64,000 nucleotides of DNA from Trochalopteron elliotii (taxonomy: Eukaryota > Chordata > Aves > Passeriformes > Leiothrichidae): positions 2,371,393 to 2,435,392 of the forward strand of contig JANPWX010019802.1 in NCBI GenBank assembly GCA_024734555.1, given 5' to 3'. The notes under the pieces were generated by a model. The model was not told the origin of the DNA and made no database searches. It worked only from the letters and a program-made list of their open reading frames with translations. Both the position numbers and the translations under genes were made by a program. Position 1 is the first letter of the stretch. Each line of letters starts with the position of its first letter. Positions 14,353 to 24,992 of the stretch are shown one piece after another.

Positions 14353-14440
14353 TGTCCTAGGGTGACTATGTATCCCCAAATCGTCTGTTCTGTGTTCTGT
14401 ACCTTTAAGACTGGTTCTGAGAGTGAGCAGGGAAAGAAGA
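14353..14440 (+). mobile_element. Truncated second LTR copy in tandem
   Basis: The sequence starts TGTCCTAGGGTGACTATG and repeats the first 90 bases or so of the LTR at 13721, including the CTGTTCTGTGTTCTGTACC block and ACTGGTTCTGAGAGTGAGCA. Similarity stops around 14440, where an A-rich stretch begins. The result is a head-to-tail LTR with a 3'-truncated copy. Confidence 0.72.
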
Positions 14441-17400
14441 AAAACAAAAAACATGGTCATTTCCAAAAATCTCTGCTCCTCAATGCCTTCTTTAGCTTTG
14501 TGGTAGCGATATTTACATATGTAAAGCACACAGTCCTCCCTGACTATTTGTAAACAGTGTCTTGTCATGTTACAGAAATATAAAAAGATTAGAGTGAATC
14601 TGCTTTCAAATTCAACACCTGCCTGGGTAATAATACTATGTCAGCCAGAAAAGGAGAGGAAAAAAAAAATGTTACTAGCTTAAGAAAGCAGTTTTAAACA
14701 GCATTTACTTGAAGGAAGGACATTCAATTGAATAGAAAGAAAATAATGGTGGAAAAATATGAGAAAAAATACACAAGACAAAGGTAAGTATGAATAAAGT
14801 ACAAGCCAATATAATCTCTAAAAGCTAAAAAATTAAGGAAGCTGTGAATCCTGAGTAGCACAATGGATCACAGAACATACATTACATAGGTTGTTCACAC
14901 TTCTTCAAAATACTCTGTCACATGAAAATACTGCAAACAGGTAGCAACAATTTTAAACAAAAAACAGAGGAAAATTTATCTCTACATTTGTGGAAACAAG
15001 GGGAATATCAAATGAAATTATCTCAGCATCAGAATACTCCCCCAAATAATAGACACAAGGGGTTGCCCAATCCCACTTTAGGCAGTAAAAAGACCATATA
15101 CTGCAATTTGTTTCTTCTCTATCCAGATATTTGGATAAGGAAATTAACTATGAGCCTTGCAAGCTGCTGTCTTAAGTTTCTAAAAATTAAGTCACGGCTT
15201 ACTAACTAATACGGCTATATTCTACAGAATGTACTTTTACTTTTCATCTAAAATTTAAATTCTATCAAGACCTAATTTTTCAAGTCAATGCCCTCTTCCT
15301 TGTGTACATATAAGTTGCCCACGTTTTGAAGAAATGTATATTGTTTTAAATACTGTGACTTTAGGGTACAGCTGCAGTACTCACTGTCAACTTGCTCTAG
15401 CAGTAGCCCGATACTAGCCAGAGTAATTAATATCATGTAGGTGTCTCCAGAGAGCTTGGAGGTTACCTGCCTGTTCTACAGAGTATACCCTACAGCTGCT
15501 GACATATTTTATTTTGGTTAGTACTAATTCACAGTACTAGTTTGGCTCCTAAACAGCTTATTTACAAAGGATTTATAATCCAAACAGTGTTACTGGAAAC
15601 AAGCGTTAACTCTACAAATAAGAAGTACAAAAAAAAGCATTCCAAAAAAAAGTAGCTTGGACTTCCCAAATGTTCAGCATTAGTTTTAACTCTGCTCTCC
15701 TCATGTCAATAGGGAAAAAAAAAAAATCCACAGTATCTCATTTTAATCCTCTGCGTTCCCAGTGCTAAATCCAAACCAGTGTTCTGCTCCCTCCTGAAAC
15801 ACCTCAGTGTCTCCTAAACCCAACTACTGCAGTTCATATATAATATTCAGTTATTCTTTCTTCTTGCACAGGAAGATGTCACATTGGTTTTGATGGAAAC
15901 AGTGCTGCTGCTAACATTTTTTCCATGTTACTGGAACACTGAATACTTTTTTGTAATGTTTTATATTTACTTGTGCATTATTTTTGAGTCTGATGTTGAA
16001 ACTCTTTAAATCTTATTGTGCCTAGATGCAGATCACTGAACAGCAACCAGTCACGTCACTTTTGGAAAACTTCCACTTTTGTTACAGTGCCCCACTACCT
16101 ACCATATAAACATTTACTTTAGAACTGAATGCATACGGCCAAAAACAATGAAATAAAATTCTTCTAGTTATTGAGATAAACCTGAATATTATTTATTACT
16201 AAAATATTAGAACAGCTTCCACTAAATAAAGTATCATTGGATATTATTTACCTTTTTTGATATAAATATAAATGAGGGACAATATTGAAGCAATACATGT
16301 TGGAAAGCAACAAATGTGTAATTCCAGGACATATAACTGAACCAGCTCCTTGTCACTTCCTGTAATTTGGCAAGCATATTTCATTCATTCAAAACAAACT
16401 TACCTACTAAACAAGCAAAAGTAATTTAGAAAAAAAAATCTGATTATGAAGGAAATTAAGTCATCATATAGCTTTTTATCAAAAAACCTTGTATCTTCTT
16501 CTCACACCAGTTGTTACTGTAATAAATAAGATTTGCTTTTCCTTAGCCTTTCTAGTTCTCTGAATCACAAGAAAACTAAGCTAAGCAGGACTATTCTCAT
16601 GCTTAGCAAATACATTACTATACAGGAGATGGAGATTAAAAACAGCAGTAGGTTCTCACTTCAAGGCAGTCTTAAGTCAGCCACTGAAGGTAAGATGCTT
16701 TCAGAGTTAGTCCAGAATTTAATCAGCCACTTAAAAGTGTTTGAACTTTCACATTAAAAAAAAATTAAAAGAAGACACACAGAGCAGGGATACAAAACGA
16801 TCTTTGTCTACCTGCAAACACCAGAATTCATAGATTTTATAAAGCCCAAAGAAAACCAAAGCAAGCTTCTGACTAGTTTTATACCTGATACTCAATATCC
16901 TAGAGATTAACATCCACCAAATTTCAGTCTACTAGGGCTGTTAGACCAATTTCAGTCGACTAAGAGCTGTATGGAACAGGAATGTTCCCAGGGACTGGTA
17001 ATTCGAAGATGCTGAAAGAGACATGTAACATACAGATAGGCTTCCCAAACTCTCAACTTGTTATGCAAGAGCACACAATGAAATGTGTCTGGGCCATGAC
17101 TAAGCCACCCGTCCCTCCTGATCACAGTTTACACAAACATAATTTTTTATTCAGGAAAATATGACTACCTTCAGCCTTTGGAAAACACAGAATGGACAAA
17201 GAGATACAACACCATTACTGATATTACTAAACTCACAGAAATTTACAAACATCTACACTTGGGCTAGAAAAAACTCTTCTCTATATAGGAAGAACATAAA
17301 CAGGAAACTGGCAGAACCACAACTACAGAGGCAAACCTTTTCTGCCTTCTTGATACAAAGTTTACTACCCTGGAAATACTGCCCAGGAAGCTGGAATCCC

Positions 17401-20195
17401 AAACAAGGATTCAATGGTATACTCTCTTCTGAAATAACATCTTTTTATCTTTTAACTGAGTACCTGAAGATGTTTTTCAACAGGTATAAACTTAATGAAC
17501 AAGTTTTTGTTTTAAATAAATTCCTCAAGTATTTCAAAATTAATAGTTTTATTTGAAAAAAATAAAAGAACTGCTATTTCAAAACTGCAAATCAGGCAGA
17601 AGAAATGAATCCCAGGTCACAGAGTTCCTCTACAACTATTTTACTTACTCATCTTGGATCTGTTTCTACTCGTAACATTCTTATGGTTTATTAAAGGACT
17701 AAAATTCAGACAGAAATAAAAATTACTATTACAAAAAGCAACAATTACTAACTGCTGTGAAAATAAACTGGCTTGTGTGTAATTTATGGACAGCAAGTAA
17801 TGTCCAAGCAGGGGATGCTAAAACATAGAACATAAGGTTTGGCTGCTCACTTTGCTTCTTCACCCCAAAGAATACAAATCAAGAAAAACTGCAAGCATTT
17901 CTGAAATAATAGTCTAACTGCACATAGGAATTTGTCCTGGGAAATAGAAGAGATATATGAAATAGCTATAAACCACAGAGGCACATTTTAAGATGCTACG
18001 TTAAAGTCTTGGGAGTTGAACAATTTTACATTAATGAAGACCCTTCACATTCCGTCCTAGATACCATTCTGGTTACCAATGCTTCTCCATCACTTCCTCT
18101 TTTCCCAAAAAAATCTTGTAAGAGACAAAATTGTTTTAAATTGCTTGGATCCAACGTTCCTGCTATCAGCTGACAATTTCAGCACAGATGGAAAAGTTAA
18201 TTGTGAGATAATACATGGATTCAGTAGGTTTTCTTTAAAGTACAAAAACCTTTACTTTAGAAATACCAAGCAGTGCCCATCATCCACTGCTTCATTTTTG
18301 AATTTCAATTTTTCAATTTGCTTAAAATTGCCATGACAAAGAGTATCAGTATCTTTGCTTAAAGAAAGACATTTCCTGCAGACCAAGTAAACCCCTAACA
18401 GGTAAGGAAAAGAGAAACCTGAGAGCCAAGAGGGAAAGAGCAGGTCATTCCACTGGTTTCTTTTCTTAAACATGAACTACCTTTAATTAAAGAAGGATCG
18501 ACTTACACAACTGCCAGAAGTACAGCTGTATTTAGGTACACTTTAGGTACACTACCAGACTGGTTATCATGGGAAAGGAAGGTTATACTGCAGTCAAATA
18601 CATACATGGGCTCTGCCATTTTGTCTGCACCAAGTTCAGAACATTGTAACAGAATAAAATGATGTAGCTTAGAGAATCAATGTAGTTTTGCAAGTACTAT
18701 TTCTGGTACTAACAAAATAGAAATTGAGATTCTCCAAGAAACGAATAGTTCTTGCTCAGTATCCTTAACTAATATTTCCTCAAAAACACCACATCCCTTG
18801 AGTTAGGTATCCAGCTTCCAAATTCCACGTGTTTAACAGGAACTTCTCTTATCCTGCACAGCTCCTTGTAAAAACTACTGAATTGAAGGCTAAATCTAAG
18901 CATACACTCCCAAGTATTCCCATGCAGTCAAAAAAAATCCAGTGAAAGACGGTATGTTTTCATATTCTGGGGACTAAAACCACTGCTGAATCTTATCAGA
19001 CTAACTACCAATTGTACACCAAACAGAAAGACTTAATTCAATTCTTTAAATAGATACTTTAAAAAAAAAAGAAAAATCAAAATTGTTTGGAAATAAACTT
19101 TTACCTGGCATTGCTATACTTGGATGTTCTCACCATGATTACATCATTGATACTACAATTTTCTCATACTCTGTAACTCCAGTCACCAAGGAAAAGCATG
19201 GCCTGAATTCTACAGACTCAAAACTATGCCATCAGTGAGCAAGAAGATATGCTCACACCTCATCAAGGAAAAAACAATCACCACCACACATTTTTTAGAA
19301 GAATATTGGCAGGATATACGTGGGTAGCCGAAGCAGCCAAACTTGACCTATAACCACAACAGAATTAAGATGATGTTTGCAAAAATAAAGAACAGTGTAA
19401 CCTGATTCATACTCATAGTCACACCTAGATAGATCCGGGTACATTCTGGACCAAGGCCACTGAAGCACAAAAACAAGTCTAGAATTCTCATTTTATACCG
19501 GGGAAATCTGGGTCCTCATACAATTCAATCCATGAAGACCAAGAAGGGGATCCTCAACTACTCTGTCCAGAACAGTATATGGTGTAAGGAAGACATGAAG
19601 TGTCCTGAAACATCCAAGTCATAACAGACAATATCAACAGCACATTACCCACTAGGACCAGACAGCTTACTCTTTTTTTTTTTAATTCCAACTTCACGAA
19701 CTCCTCAACTGAACAAAAGTTGCACTTACTCCAACTCCCCTAGAAAACATAATCTTGCTACATAAATACCAGATTCAGCACCCAAAGCGTGTATGAACCT
19801 GGAATTTTTTGGTCTCAAACGCCTAAAATGCACTATCAAAATAAACACCACATGTTGCTGCTCTCATTTAACAGAAAAAAATTCAGACCCAACACATCCT
19901 GGTCCAAGGCAATGCAAGAATAAAAATAAGGGAGCAAGACCTTGCCAAATCCATCGGATATTTATGCACAAACATCTACATTTGACTGCAGGGGAAAAAA
20001 GTACTGTACCACACTCAGATGAGTAGGGAAATCTGCACCTCTTCAACTCCAGGCCCTAGGGACCTTGGAAAGGTTAAGCCTCATTTTCTCACTAAGGAAC
20101 AGGACAGCAAGAACACGAACGACTAAAAAAGATGTCACAGATTAAACCAAATGCGACACTGAAGTGGGGGCATCTGTACCACGCAGTAACCTCAC

Positions 20196-20664
20196 CTCCT
20201 GAATGCGCCTGCGAGCCCTCTGGAGCACCTCCTCGTACCCCTTCTGTCGCAGCTCACTCAGGCTCTCGTAATACTCTTCAGGGTCGTCGGTCTCGGTGAA
20301 GAGCACCTGCGAAAGGATCTTCCAGCCACAGGTATCCAAGCTGTGAACCAAGTAAACTTGCAGCTCGTAGCAGAGAGCGTCCATCTCCTGCTCGGATAGT
20401 TCCGGCGCTCCGAAGAGCACCGTCCACATGCCCGAGGGCTCCTCGGGGAAGGCAGGCAGGTAGGGCTCCAGCTCCGAGTTCACCGAGCACAGCTGCTGGT
20501 GCACGGCCCGCAAGTCTTGGAAGGAGAAGAGGCCGGCCCAGCTGCACTCCTCCCCCGCCGGCTCCGCGTCGGGAGCGCCCAGCTCGCTCGCCCGCGGCGG
20601 CGAGGGCGACAGCGACAGCGCGGCGGCCACGTCCTCCTTCCCCAGCTCTAGCACTTCGATCTCC
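20196..20664 (-). CDS. JMY: JMY exon 1 (3' part; start lost in assembly gap)
   Basis: The visible part codes for 156 codons plus one base. It opens at the gap edge with EIEVLELGKEDVAAA and runs through SWAGLFSFQDLRAVHQQLC, EEPSGMWTVLFGAPELSEQE, CGWKILSQVLFTETDDPEEY and ELRQKGYEEVLQRARRRIQE. It ends at GAG|GTGAGG (donor at 20195) in phase 0. These blocks are near-identical to mammalian JMY. By my recollection of mammalian JMY, about 190 residues should precede EIEVLE, including the conserved N-terminal domain; all of that falls in the gap. The ATG at 20654 is an internal methionine codon in another reading of the gap edge, not the true start. The stretch past the donor that continues open to 20142 is intron. 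JMY nucleates actin filaments and acts as a p300/p53 cofactor. Confidence 0.96.
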
Positions 20665-21053
20665 NNNNNNNNNNNNNNNNNNNNNNNNNNNNNNNNNNNN
20701 NNNNNNNNNNNNNNNNNNNNNNNNNNNNNNNNNNNNNNNNNNNNNNNNNNNNNNNNNNNNNNNNNNNNNNNNNNNNNNNNNNNNNNNNNNNNNNNNNNNN
20801 NNNNNNNNNNNNNNNNNNNNNNNNNNNNNNNNNNNNNNNNNNNNNNNNNNNNNNNNNNNNNNNNNNNNNNNNNNNNNNNNNNNNNNNNNNNNNNNNNNNN
20901 NNNNNNNNNNNNNNNNNNNNNNNNNNNNNNNNNNNNNNNNNNNNNNNNNNNNNNNNNNNNNNNNNNNNNNNNNNNNNNNNNNNNNNNNNNNNNNNNNNNN
21001 NNNNNNNNNNNNNNNNNNNNNNNNNNNNNNNNNNNNNNNNNNNNNNNNNNNNN
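20665..21053. other. Assembly gap (389 N)
   Basis: A run of N sits between the JMY exon 1 coding sequence and its GC-rich upstream flank. It hides the JMY start codon and 5' UTR. The flanks are very GC-rich, which commonly causes such gaps. An apparent ORF across it has no content. Confidence 0.99.
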
Positions 21054-21245
21054 CGCGGAGCCGCCACGCTCGTTCTCCCTCGGTGGGCGTGGCAGGGAGA
21101 CGCCCCGCCCCTCCCCTGGGAACCCCAGCGCGGCCGTTCGGGAGCCCCCGCGCTGCGCCGTGCGGAGGGGCCGCTAGGGGGCGGTGCAGAGGAGGCTGTG
21201 TGGGGGCGGTGAGAAGGGGCGGCGTGAGGCGAGAATGTCTCCGTT
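21054..21245 (-). promoter_or_regulatory. JMY: CpG-rich JMY promoter region
   Basis: This sequence immediately upstream of JMY is strongly GC- and CpG-rich, unlike the AT-rich surroundings. It holds several GC boxes: GCCCCGCCCC near 21102, GGGGGCGGTG near 21177 and 21202, and GGGGCGGCG near 21216. No TATA box is seen. This fits a CpG-island promoter of a broadly expressed gene. The transcription start is not determinable because the gap lies between this region and the coding sequence. Confidence 0.75.
21171..21187 (+). promoter_or_regulatory. CTCF-like motif in JMY promoter
   Basis: The sequence CCGCTAGGGGGCGGTGC matches the vertebrate CTCF core (CC-N-C-Y-AGRKGGC) at nearly every position. 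It overlaps a GC box, so Sp-type factors are an alternative reader. Confidence 0.5.
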
Positions 21246-21763
21246 GAGTGTTTTAATTCTGACTGGGGATTGAAGCAAAATAGTTAAAAGATTAGTTGTC
21301 AGGAGCGCCTAGCGGCAGGCCGTGCAGCAGCAGTTTGCACTCCTGGTTAGTCTGCAAAGGAGTGCAGCTTCTATGACGAATCCTGACGATGAGGGCATGT
21401 TCCGAAATAGCTGTCTTGAGGCAATTGTGTACTTTGTAACTGAGGGAAACTGCACTGAGACCTGGCCTTTTGTGCTCACATTAGCCAGCCCTTGGGATTT
21501 TTCAGTGTCTGCAGTGCTTTCTGAGGTTGCCAGTTTTGTTGCAAAACACATAAGTTTCAGTGAGGTTGGACAGACAGCTCTCATAAACTTGTCTGAAAGG
21601 AATTATCAATCCCCTGTGATTCTGAGCTCAAGGGAAGCTCTTTCCTGGTGCCCTTTGGGATATCCCATTTCTCCTCGTGTACAAATGAACAAAAGTACTT
21701 ATCACTAAAACCCAAAGTGTTTGCATCAAAAGTAAGAGTCGTGGACAATATACATTCTCCCGT
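21246..21763. other. Flank divergent from JMY; no recognised gene
   Basis: This is unique-looking sequence upstream of JMY. It contains a plus-strand ORF of 128 codons (21322-21708) pointing away from JMY, and an overlapping minus-strand ORF of 91 codons. I recognise neither. A divergent non-coding transcript from the CpG promoter is possible but not shown. Confidence 0.5.
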
Positions 21764-22020
21764 ATGATGGGCTGACATTGGCTGGACACCACTTTATCAG
21801 TCCCCCTTTTCAGCATTTCTCTCCCCTGAGAAAAGGATAAAAAGTGGGATGGAAAACAACCAGTAGGTTGAGAGAAGGTAGTTTACTGCAGCAAAGCAAA
21901 AGGTTGCATACAAGCTAAGGAAAAAGACAGATTTTATTCTCTGCCTACCAGCAGCGACTGATGCCTGGCCATTTCCTGGGAAGCAGGGCTTTAGCACGTG
22001 TAAGTGTTGCATCTTCTGTT
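21764..22020 (-). mobile_element. ERV LTR, third avian family (3' part only)
   Basis: Read on the minus strand this is the 3' part of the LTR described at 22364-22945. The shared blocks seen on the plus strand are TTGGCTGGA, ACTTTATCA, GGTTGAGAG, GCAAAAGGTTGCAT, AAGGAAAAAGAC, GATTTTATTC and CACTTCCTGGGAA-type sequence (here CATTTCCTGGGAAGCAGGGC). The U3 part is missing. It is in the same orientation as JMY. Confidence 0.75.
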
Positions 22021-22363
22021 TTCTCTCACATCTGGACGACACCAGATTACACAAATCCCATCATATGCTAGCAGTATTAATTATTAGTATTAAACAGCTC
22101 GCTGTAGGGATGAACAAGGACTGCATAGACATAGAACCATCCACATCAATCATGGACAGAGAAAGGGAGGTGTATTCCCTCATCATCTCCACAAGACAGC
22201 CCTCCCAGCATGGCAAAGCTGTCAGTGTAAGGGCAAAGCACAGAGTCATTGTATTAACATGTCCCCAAACTTCGCAAAATAAAGCAATAAGCAACTGACA
22301 AAGTTAGTGTCCTGCAGGGGAGCTTGCTACTTAACAACCACTATAAAACTGCCGTTGTCTCAC
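22021..22363. other. Spacer between two LTR copies
   Basis: These 343 bases lie between two same-family LTRs. I see no gag, pol or env similarity, no convincing tRNA primer site next to the upstream LTR and no polypurine tract. It could be a heavily deleted proviral interior or unrelated host sequence. Confidence 0.5.
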
Positions 22364-22945
22364 TGTGGTGGCTTGACCTTGGCTGGATGCCAGGCAGCCA
22401 CTACTTTATCACTCACCCTCCTCAGCTGGACAAGGGACTAAGATTAAGATGGAAGACAATTTCTGGGTTGAGAGCATTTTACAAAAGCAAAAGGTTGCAT
22501 GCACACAAGCCAAGGAAAAAGACCAAGATTTTATTCACTAGGTCACATCAGCAAGTGATGTCAGGCCACTTCCTGGGAAACAGGACTTCAGCACAAGTAG
22601 CCATTGCTCTGTAAGGCAAACATAAATAATAGATGCCTCCTCCTTTTGCTAGCTTTTATGTCTTTTATGTTTTATGATATTTATATATTGTATGGTATGA
22701 AATATCCCTTTGGTCTCTTTGGGTCAGCTGGCCTATTTGTGTCCCCTACTAAGGTCTTGCTCACCCTCAGCCTGTTGATGAGGAGGCAGAATGTTGGGAA
22801 GATGGTTCTGGTGCTGTGCCAGTGCAGTACAGCAGAAGCTAAACACTGCTGTGTTATCAACACCTCTGTAGCTACCAGTGCAAAGCACAGCTCTGTGAGG
22901 GCTGCTGTGAGGAAAATTTACTTCATCTCAGCTGGACCAAATACA
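22364..22945 (-). mobile_element. ERV LTR, third avian family (near full length)
   Basis: On the minus strand this LTR of 582 bp starts TGTATTTGGTCCAGCTGAG and ends in a TGTGGTGG complement, so it has matching TGT/ACA termini. It carries blocks I know from avian LTRs: GTGTTGATAACACAGCAGTG, CAGCTGACCCAAAGAG, CAAAGGGATATTTCATACC, then a TATA-like AATATATAAATATCA at 22677-22690 and CATAAAAGCT, followed downstream by the TTTTGCTTTTG-type segment. Clear target duplications were not seen. It lies about 1.1 kb upstream of the JMY CpG promoter in the same orientation. The 193-codon plus-strand ORF at 22604-23185 is antisense to this LTR and is not a gene. Confidence 0.85.
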
Positions 22946-23417
22946 GCCCTCAGTGATATTGTTGTCCTGCTCCAAATTAGAGGAAGCGCTGAGGAAATAA
23001 AAAAAATCATTAGAATTTGCCAGTACAGCCAGAGTGAGTCACAACCTTTTTGTAAAGTTACTGTATTGATTAGCATTCTGTCCTTGGAAGCTGAAATATT
23101 TGAGAAGGGCCTCTGGCAGTGCAAATATTCTCTGGACATTACCCAAGCAATGTTGTGTGTACAGGAGAATGGAGGTTCTCTCTGAAAGTCTTGGCTGTTA
23201 CAAAAAAGGAAGGAATTATGGCTCAGCATCCCAAAGATGTACCATATCTCTGTTCTTAAGGTTATGGGTGACATATTCTGTGCATCTTAGATTGCAGCAT
23301 TCTTTCCTATTACTGTAAATGGAGGCATCAGATCAAAGCACCTGTGAAATGATGTGAAAAAGATTTGATTATACCCCATCCAGAAGTGGCCAAGCAAGCA
23401 AGCAAAGAATACATTGG
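22946..23417. other. Intergenic, nothing recognised
   Basis: About 470 bases between an LTR and a CR1 fragment. No coding or repeat similarity was recognised. Confidence 0.6.
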
Positions 23418-23580
23418 CAGAGAAACTATTCAGGGTGGTGGTGGAGTCTCCCACTGTAGAGACATTCGAAATTCAGCTGGATGTGTTGCTTGTCACCTGC
23501 TGTATGTGACCCTGCTTTGGCAGGAGGGTTAGCCTAGATGATCTCCAGAAGTCCCTTCCAACCCTAACTATTCTGTAATT
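23418..23580 (+). mobile_element. CR1 LINE, 3' end fragment (different subfamily)
   Basis: This fragment reads GGTGGTGGAGTCTCCCACTG, then GAGACATTCGAAATTCAGCT, and closes with TAGATGATCTCCAGAAGTCC and CTTCCAACCCTAACTATTCT. This is the CR1 tail type with GATGATCTCCAGAGGTCCC, distinct from the tails at 5925 and 41159. It is strongly 5'-truncated. Confidence 0.85.
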
Positions 23581-23996
23581 ATGTTTTCTGTTAAACAAAG
23601 TCTTTGGAGAGGAATGTAATCAGCAGGCCAGTTATGTCTTTTTAATATGTGAAAGAGAAAACAGTGAAGATGCAGCATTGTATATCTCTCCCTACATCTC
23701 CAGGCTTAAGAAAATGTAACACGGATCAAATAGTTTTCATCAGACAAAGGATGAGAGTCCTGGTATTTCAAGTACACTAGTGTAGAAGCTGAGGTCTTCT
23801 AGATGTTTTCAGACTGCAGAGGGGAAAACTGGTAGGATTTAAAGCAAGAACTACATAAACATAACATTTAGGAGCTGGCTGAAAACTAGTCTGAAATCGC
23901 TTGGCTACAATAAAGTTTCTGATAGGCCTCTTTTCAGGCGCAGAAAAGCCATACCATCAGCTCTCAATAACTGTTATACTTTGCTAAAATTGTACC
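23581..23996. other. Intergenic, nothing recognised
   Basis: Unique-looking sequence between a CR1 tail and a short LTR. No gene or repeat was recognised. Confidence 0.55.
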
Positions 23997-24406
23997 TGTA
24001 GCAATGTATTTGAATATTAGGCCATTCCCTGTACCAGCTAAACTGTTGATAGATAAGAAGCCACCTGCAGACTTGTTTTTCAGAGTGCTCAGGAATTCGT
24101 CAAGGCTACTGGAACAACAGGTCTAAAATAAGGACCAAGAGCTTTGAGAAACTCTCTACAAAAATTGCAAAACTTAGATAGAGGGCACACAACATGATAA
24201 TAGACATTTGACCAATTAGGTGCCCTGAAAGATGTGTATCTGCCTTATGCACAAGTGGCTTGGCCAATCGAGAGATACCTGCACGCGTGGACAGTAGTGC
24301 TAGAAACTGTAACTGTGGTTTACTGTGAACAATAAACCAGCTTCTGTTGGAATCATACTGATGTGTGCGTTCAGTAGCCCATTTCTCCCCTGCATGTACT
24401 CCTACA
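23997..24406 (+). mobile_element. Probable short ERV LTR
   Basis: A segment of 410 bp is bounded by TGTAGCAATG and CTCCTACA, which form a 5-base inverted terminal pair. Near the 3' side it has GAACAATAAACCAGC (polyadenylation signal) followed about 35 bases later by GATGTGTGCGTTCAGTAGCC and TTCTCCCCTGCATG, an arrangement typical of retroviral R-U5 ends. No target duplication or internal region was seen, so the boundaries and family are tentative. Confidence 0.5.
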
Positions 24407-24992
24407 GAAAGGGATCTGCGAGGAAATAACAACCTTTTAAAATTACATTATCCATAAGCATTGTGTAAGCCTTCATAGTAGCTTCTGTATTGGGGGACGT
24501 CTATAACACTTCATTCATAAAAAATACAGACTAGTCTTTTCAGATGTTAGTGAATTGTTTTTAATGGTGGTTAAAGGAAATACATCACTGACTGTTCCTG
24601 AATAAGACAGCAAAAAGTTAAAATTGCATTTTAAAAGACCTTGATTGCCTGCTGTTTGTGGTGGAGTGTACTGGACCATTCATCACTAAAAAGAAGTGGG
24701 TTAGGTAGCACTCAGTCCACCTGAGTTGTTGATTCAGATGCCTTAAAAAGATGACAAGTTTGCAGAAACTGAAAGAACTAATGGCAAGTGCCTCTGAAAA
24801 AAACTCAAATCTTTCTGGAGAGAAGGGACCTGCTACCATGCTGCTGCCGAGGCATGACACCTCAGCACTTGGGAATCCTGCCACTATCACGGAAACTGCA
24901 CACCTGAGAGGCCTGGTCACCTTACCAAGAGGGCTGTTGGAAGTAGCAACAAGGTGGCTTATTATGTTTATAGGGCCAAAGCTTTTTGAAGG
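24407..24992. other. Intergenic stretch open on both strands
   Basis: This stretch carries overlapping long open frames: plus-strand 24751-25110 (119 codons) and minus-strand 24618-25079 (153 codons), both entering the next LTR. The translations resemble no family I know, and the methionine starts have no supporting splice or promoter context. I treat it as non-coding, with low certainty. Confidence 0.45.

Larger units (their letters stand above)
2342..20195 (-). other. JMY: JMY intron 1 (17.9 kb)
   Basis: This intron lies between the two recognised JMY exons; it opens with GTGAGG just below 20196 and closes with TGCAG above 2341. It contains a CR1 tail (5925-6216), a long LTR (8758-9694), a tandem LTR pair (13721-14440), a 24-base A run and short AT repeats, each listed separately. 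Elsewhere it is AT-rich with nothing recognised. The longest ORF outside repeats, 131 codons at 17161-17556 on the plus strand, has AT-biased composition and resembles no family I know, so I do not call it a gene. Confidence 0.85.

Noticed and set aside
17161..17556. 131-codon plus-strand ORF in JMY intron 1
   Set aside because: No family similarity, AT-driven composition, no promoter or splice context. It is probably chance.
20142..20195. Extension of the JMY exon 1 frame to a stop codon at 20142
   Set aside because: A canonical donor GAG|GTGAGG occurs at 20195 exactly where mammalian JMY has its exon boundary, and exon 2 continues the protein in phase. The extension is intron read-through.
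20648..21067. 139-codon minus-strand ORF across the gap
   Set aside because: It is almost entirely N. The few real codons at the ends are not JMY N-terminal sequence.
22330..22363. Possible retroviral primer-binding site next to the LTR
   Set aside because: The bases following the LTR on the minus strand do not start with TGG and match no tRNA end I know.
22604..23185. 193-codon plus-strand ORF, the longest in the window
   Set aside because: Most of it is antisense to a recognised avian LTR (22364-22945). The translation matches no protein I know and runs across the LTR boundary.
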